In this document: positions 60,950 to 64,000 of the stretch, piece after piece
Numbering within the stretch: position 1 is the first letter of the stretch
Layout: every line of letters begins with the position of its first letter
NCBI RefSeq assembly: GCF_001428245.1
Contig: NZ_LMRV01000013.1
Coordinates: 116,466 to 180,465 of the forward strand
Reading direction: 5' to 3'
Origin: Paenibacillus sp. Soil522
GTDB taxonomy: Bacteria; Bacillota; Bacilli; Paenibacillales; Paenibacillaceae
Length of the DNA: 64,000 nucleotides
Notes under the pieces: generated by a model
The model's input: the letters and a program-made list of their open reading frames with translations, nothing else
What the model was told of the DNA's origin: nothing
The model's database searches: none
Program-made: the position numbers and the translations under genes

Positions 60950-61999
60950 TTATTCAGCAGTGAAACCAAGTGAACGATACACAATAACGGCTGCCTCAGC
61001 TCGAGAAGCATTAGCATTCGGCAGGAATTTCCCTTTGTTCCCTACAATGAGTCCATGGTTAGCAGCGAAAGCAACGCCTGAACGCAGCGACGGATGAACG
61101 CCGGAACTATCCTTAAACTTAGCAAGCTCTGAGCCCACATCCTTCACATCAACCGCGCCTTTCGACACCTTCAATGCACGTGTAACCATCGTCGCCATTT
61201 CCGCACGCGTAATACGGGCATTCGGTACGAATTTACCAGGCGCCCGGCCATTAATAATGCCTGTTTGGAAAGCCACTTGCGCATAAGGGGCGAACCATTC
61301 ATTGCCTTTGACGTCGTCGAATTGCTCAACCGCGTCATTCAGTTCCAGGTTAAAAGCACGAACGACCATCTTCGCGAACTCGGCACGCGTAATGCGATCA
61401 TTCGGACCGAAGATGCCTGGCGCCATGCCTTCCGTAATTCCTTTGGACGCAATTGCCTCGATCGCCTTGCCTGCCCAAGGACGTACGCTGTCCAGACCCC
61501 GGAATATCAATTTATTCTCAATGACGGTGTACGGCGAGAAGTGAGGGAATGACTCTTCGATGAATCCGTCATGCACCTCCCCGCCGACTGCTGTATACGA
61601 ATTGCCTTCGAGCCTTACTACGGTAACCAGATCCGGATTGGCCGTGGAAGGCACTGGGAACTGGATGTGAATCGGATCACTGAAATTGTTCTTCTGTACG
61701 CCGCCCGTCTTCACGCCGAATTCGAAGACAGGTGTCAACGGATTCAAACCGCTTGGTGCCGGCAGTTTATTAACGGTAAGGTCAAGATCATTGTTGAATT
61801 GCTTAACCGGAATAATAATGTTCAAGCCATAGACTTCCACTTTGATTTTATCGAGTGAAGCGGAATGAAGCGCATCAAGGATTTTCTTCGAAAGCGGCAG
61901 CTCTGCCGAATCAACAGCTGCATTGCCGAGATCAAAGGTAAAATAAACGCTATCGAGTTTACCGGTGTTGGCGCCAATTGAAGTTAATTTCGCCTTCAA
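60950..61999 (-). CDS. SLH-domain protein lacking its N-terminus
   Basis: 349 residues with three SLH repeats at the C-terminus (SKGITEGMAPGIFGPNDRIT, FQTGIINGRAPGKFVPNARI and ANHGLIVGNKGKFLPNANAS) after a beta-rich region. No signal peptide is present, and the only start is a TTG whose first base is the last base of a -10 box (TAAAAT, 61999-62004). An SLH protein without export signal is not expected to work, so this is probably the 3' part of a larger surface protein joined to a foreign promoter. It could also be read from a longer transcript. Confidence 0.72.
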   Translation of the reverse strand: MKAKLTSIGANTGKLDSVYFTFDLGNAAVDSAELPLSKKILDALHSASLDKIKVEVYGLNIIIPVKQFNNDLDLTVNKLPAPSGLNPLTPVFEFGVKTGGVQKNNFSDPIHIQFPVPSTANPDLVTVVRLEGNSYTAVGGEVHDGFIEESFPHFSPYTVIENKLIFRGLDSVRPWAGKAIEAIASKGITEGMAPGIFGPNDRITRAEFAKMVVRAFNLELNDAVEQFDDVKGNEWFAPYAQVAFQTGIINGRAPGKFVPNARITRAEMATMVTRALKVSKGAVDVKDVGSELAKFKDSSGVHPSLRSGVAFAANHGLIVGNKGKFLPNANASRAEAAVIVYRSLGFTAE

Positions 62000-62027
62000 T
62001 TTTAGTTCTTTATAAAGAACACGTCAA
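61999..62027 (-). promoter_or_regulatory. SinR-type promoter joined to the truncated SLH gene
   Basis: Minus strand: -35 TTGACG (62022-62027), 17-base spacer holding the perfect palindrome GTTCTTTATAAAGAAC (62005-62020), -10 TAAAAT (61999-62004). It shares its first 22 bases with the promoter at 58723-58745. Confidence 0.72.
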
Positions 62028-62096
62028 TATTATTTAAACTTCTTTGTTAATATGTTGATACTTTCTTCTCAACGAGTATGGCCGTTAAGCAAAAAA

Positions 62097-62126
62097 ACCA
62101 GTCACCCATTTCTGAGTGCTGGCGGT
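62097..62126 (-). terminator. Terminator of the PxKF-type gene
   Basis: Minus strand CCAGCACTCA-type stem with a bulge pairing to GGGTGACTGG, followed by eight T. It lies close behind the stop at 62129. Confidence 0.6.
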
Positions 62127-62128
62127 TT

Positions 62129-62989
62129 TTACGGTGCGTTGGAACGGTTTCCATTCTTCAAGACCATAAACTCTTTGGAGCAGTATAAAGTGTCGCCATT
62201 ATATACTTTGGCTATATAGGTTCCACCCGTTACAACAGGATAATCAAAAGTAGAGAAACGGGCTAAATAGTGCGGCTCACTTAGTTTATTGTCAAATTTT
62301 AGTGTACCGTTATGAATGGCAAATACATAGGTAACGATTCCGCCGTCTGCGGATGGTCCGATAACCTCAAGCCTGACTCCTTGCCGCTCAACCTCATCAA
62401 TCTTTCCTGACTGATCATGCAAGTGAAATTTAATGGGAACCGTTGATTTTTGATGCAATGTAAATTGATTATTGCTAAATGGAGGTTCAAAGCAATCATC
62501 CAGCGGTACATTATGCCCTGTGGCGTTAAAAACAAAAGCTGCTTTGGTGTCTTTACCCTGATAATCGTTTCCTGCTTCTATGGGCAACATCGCTGTAAAC
62601 GTTATGACTTGCTCATCTGTTTTGGCGATCGTACCGATTGGAAGGTCATTTAATTCACTTAGGTAGCCTTCATAAAGCTTTCCCTTGCTGTCGCTTATAA
62701 CAAGCTGCAATAAATTATACAGTTCAGTGGATCCGATTTCTTGATTAGATTTGACCGTGTAATTGAAATCCAGATTACCGTTGTTTTGTACCTTTATAAT
62801 AGAGGTTACCTTATCCCCTGGAGCCATATTGTACGCTTGCAAAAATCCATTGGCCGGTTGAGTTGCAATATCCACCTGATAGGTAGCTGCATCGGCTGTT
62901 GTTGATCCTACCGGTAGATACTTGGCCAAAAACGAGATTAAAGACAGCATCAATACAGCGCTTAAGAGAATATTCTTTATATATTTCAT
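62129..62989 (-). CDS. Secreted TasA/PxKF-type surface protein
   Basis: 286 residues. A signal peptide (NILLSAVLMLSLISFLAKYL) is followed by a beta-domain with NMAPGDKVTSIIKVQNNGNL, as in TasA/camelysin-type proteins. The C-terminal domain has the PxKF hallmark: NNQFTLHQKSTVPIKFHLHD near 180-200. Frame open to 63004; GGAGTG fits ATG 62989. It follows the TasA-like gene after a hairpin, so partial read-through is likely. An extracellular matrix role is inferred. Confidence 0.66.
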   Translation of the reverse strand: MKYIKNILLSAVLMLSLISFLAKYLPVGSTTADAATYQVDIATQPANGFLQAYNMAPGDKVTSIIKVQNNGNLDFNYTVKSNQEIGSTELYNLLQLVISDSKGKLYEGYLSELNDLPIGTIAKTDEQVITFTAMLPIEAGNDYQGKDTKAAFVFNATGHNVPLDDCFEPPFSNNQFTLHQKSTVPIKFHLHDQSGKIDEVERQGVRLEVIGPSADGGIVTYVFAIHNGTLKFDNKLSEPHYLARFSTFDYPVVTGGTYIAKVYNGDTLYCSKEFMVLKNGNRSNAP

Positions 62990-63025
62990 GATTAAACACT
63001 CCATGGTTTAATTGTCTATATGCTC

Positions 63026-63052
63026 AAACACCGCGGATAATCCGCGGTGTTT
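63026..63052 (-). terminator. Hairpin between the TasA-like and PxKF genes
   Basis: 12-bp perfect stem AAACACCGCGGA/TCCGCGGTGTTT with a 3-base loop. The T tract after it is short (TTTGAGC), so it may be a partial terminator that lowers expression of the downstream gene or protects the mRNA 3' end. Confidence 0.7.
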
Positions 63053-63079
63053 GGGTATTTAACAAAGTATTGCAGTGCA

Positions 63080-63937
63080 TTACTGGAATTGCTGGTTAGA
63101 GCTAACGATTGCTGTTGTCGTTCCGGAATCAGCGTTTCTAACTTGGATTGTCCAAGTACCCTCAATTGGATTTTCAAACGTCATTTGCTCAGGATTAGAT
63201 GCATATCCTGTATATGACACTTTACTGGAGGAAGTGTTGCTTGTGTTTACTTGTGCGCCAGCGCCATTTACAAATGATCCGTTATATCCGAAGGCTTCTC
63301 CATTTGGACTGATGATGTTCAAGTCAGGCCATGCGCCTGGAAGACCTGGAGTGAACAAGCTGCTAACATCGAATACAAGGTTCTGGGAGCTGGAGGAAAC
63401 TTCAACGGTTCCTACAGTTATAACTGAACCACCAGGAATTGTTGTTGCGATGGACCACGGGTTAGCATTATTTTTCACTTGTACAGCTTCAAACTCAATA
63501 TCAGCTATGCCGTTTGCGCCTTGGTAAGAATTATCTGCTGCCTTCTTGAAAGCATAGTTGATTGTATAAGTCTTGCTCTGTCCGGCAGGAATTTGGTAAA
63601 CTTCAAAGTTATTCAGTGTAAGAGGAGTTGCACCGCTAAACAAAGCGCCTGATGTTGTGATTTGTTTAACGCGAACCCATGCATCCAAAGACCCTGTGTT
63701 TGTTACACTAATTGTTTTAGTCCCGGCATCTCCAGGAGCCATGTTATTGAAAACAATATCGGTTGCGGCAAAAACGGGCGTCGCTGCTGTTTCAATTTGT
63801 ACGGATCCGGCAGCAAACGTATTATTTGTGTTAGAAGCCGTGTCCGTAAATAAGGCAGATGTGCCTCCTGCCACAAGGGATGTTCCCAAAGCAGTAAGAA
63901 GAAGCATGGAAATTACTTTGTTTTTTAGCAATGTCAT
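63080..63937 (-). CDS. TasA/camelysin-like matrix protein fused to a C-terminal P-like domain
   Basis: 285 residues. A signal peptide (VISMLLLTALGTSLVAGGTS) leads into ALFTDTASNTNNTFAAGSVQ, the typical start of TasA/CalY proteins cleaved by SipW-type peptidase, and FNNMAPGDAGTKTISVTNTG. From about residue 165 a second domain starts, ending NPIEGTWTIQVRNADSG, which looks like a proprotein-convertase P domain. AGGAGG lies 7 bases before the ATG. TasA forms biofilm fibres and is a SinR target in Bacillus. No sipW is in the window. Confidence 0.78.
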   Translation of the reverse strand: MTLLKNKVISMLLLTALGTSLVAGGTSALFTDTASNTNNTFAAGSVQIETAATPVFAATDIVFNNMAPGDAGTKTISVTNTGSLDAWVRVKQITTSGALFSGATPLTLNNFEVYQIPAGQSKTYTINYAFKKAADNSYQGANGIADIEFEAVQVKNNANPWSIATTIPGGSVITVGTVEVSSSSQNLVFDVSSLFTPGLPGAWPDLNIISPNGEAFGYNGSFVNGAGAQVNTSNTSSSKVSYTGYASNPEQMTFENPIEGTWTIQVRNADSGTTTAIVSSNQQFQ

Positions 63938-64000
63938 GTATGAATCCTCCTAATATGGTTTAAAATATTGAATTCATTTAATTATTTTTTAACTGTTCGG

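Noticed and set aside
58724-62027. The 22-base identical stretch at 58724-58745 and 62006-62027, as the ends or att sites of a mobile element
   Set aside because: In both places the stretch is the -35 box and operator of a good promoter, which explains the identity better. No integrase or transposase lies between.

Overview
The window reads as a chromosome segment of a spore-forming, S-layer-bearing Firmicute of the family Paenibacillaceae, most likely Paenibacillus or a close relative. The evidence is three YheC/YheD ATP-grasp spore-coat-type proteins, EcsA/EcsB, SLH-domain proteins, a DUF3055 protein, strong AGGAGG ribosome binding sites, sigma-A promoters, SinI/SinR, and a TasA-like matrix protein. 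The genus is inferred from gene content only. I saw no tRNA, rRNA, CRISPR array or intact transposase.

Layout. Positions 1-20.3 kb are ordinary core genome: the YheC/D operon with a GNAT gene, a HAD phosphatase, a homospermidine-synthase-like dehydrogenase, phosphatidylserine decarboxylase, an AraC regulator, an aminotransferase, EcsAB, an SLH protein, a DEAD-box helicase, an SDR, CheX, a zinc phospholipase C-like protein, an HRDC protein, DUF3055 and a metallophosphoesterase. From 20.4 to 59.3 kb lies an exopolysaccharide (EPS) locus bracketed by two direct copies of a sinI-sinR segment (20463-21104 and 58797-59343). Left copy: sinI is intact and convergent with sinR. Right copy: sinI is wrecked and sinR is intact. 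Inside these, two Xre-type regulators (22.75 and 57.8 kb) form a second flanking pair, and a third Xre-type regulator sits at 42.4 kb. From 59.4 to 64 kb are cell-surface genes: a stalk-domain protein, a membrane-anchored coiled-coil protein, a 5'-truncated SLH protein, a PxKF-type secreted protein and a TasA/camelysin-like protein fused to a second domain.

The EPS locus is nearly all on the minus strand and looks like two Wzx/Wzy systems placed end to end. The upstream set (52.1 to 43.3 kb) has Wzz, a BY-kinase, Wzy, Wzx and four glycosyltransferases. The downstream set (41.2 to 22.1 kb) has two Wzz-type proteins, a BY-kinase, a priming phosphoglycosyltransferase, glycosyltransferases, Wzy, Wzx and nucleotide-sugar enzymes: RfbA, an RfbB fused to a glycosyltransferase, RfbC, a DegT aminotransferase, GalU and ManC. 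rfbD is only a remnant. Two GH26 mannanase-like enzymes and a further clan-A type hydrolase at the edges fit a mannose-containing polymer that the cell can also trim. A PqqD-like protein plus an HPr-kinase-like protein with a damaged P-loop sit in the middle, next to the third Xre regulator.

Regulation can be read from the DNA. A 15-bp palindrome, GATACAnnnTGTATC, occurs at five promoters of the locus, in places inside the -35/-10 spacer, and is the likely operator of the Xre-type proteins. A different palindrome, GTTCTTTATAAAGAAC, built from the SinR heptamer GTTCTYT, sits inside the spacer of two promoters near the right border: one ahead of a 40-residue peptide ORF and one ahead of the truncated SLH gene. 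The picture is a biofilm-matrix island (EPS, matrix protein, S-layer proteins) under two layers of small helix-turn-helix repressors. The promoter and operator readings are by eye and untested.
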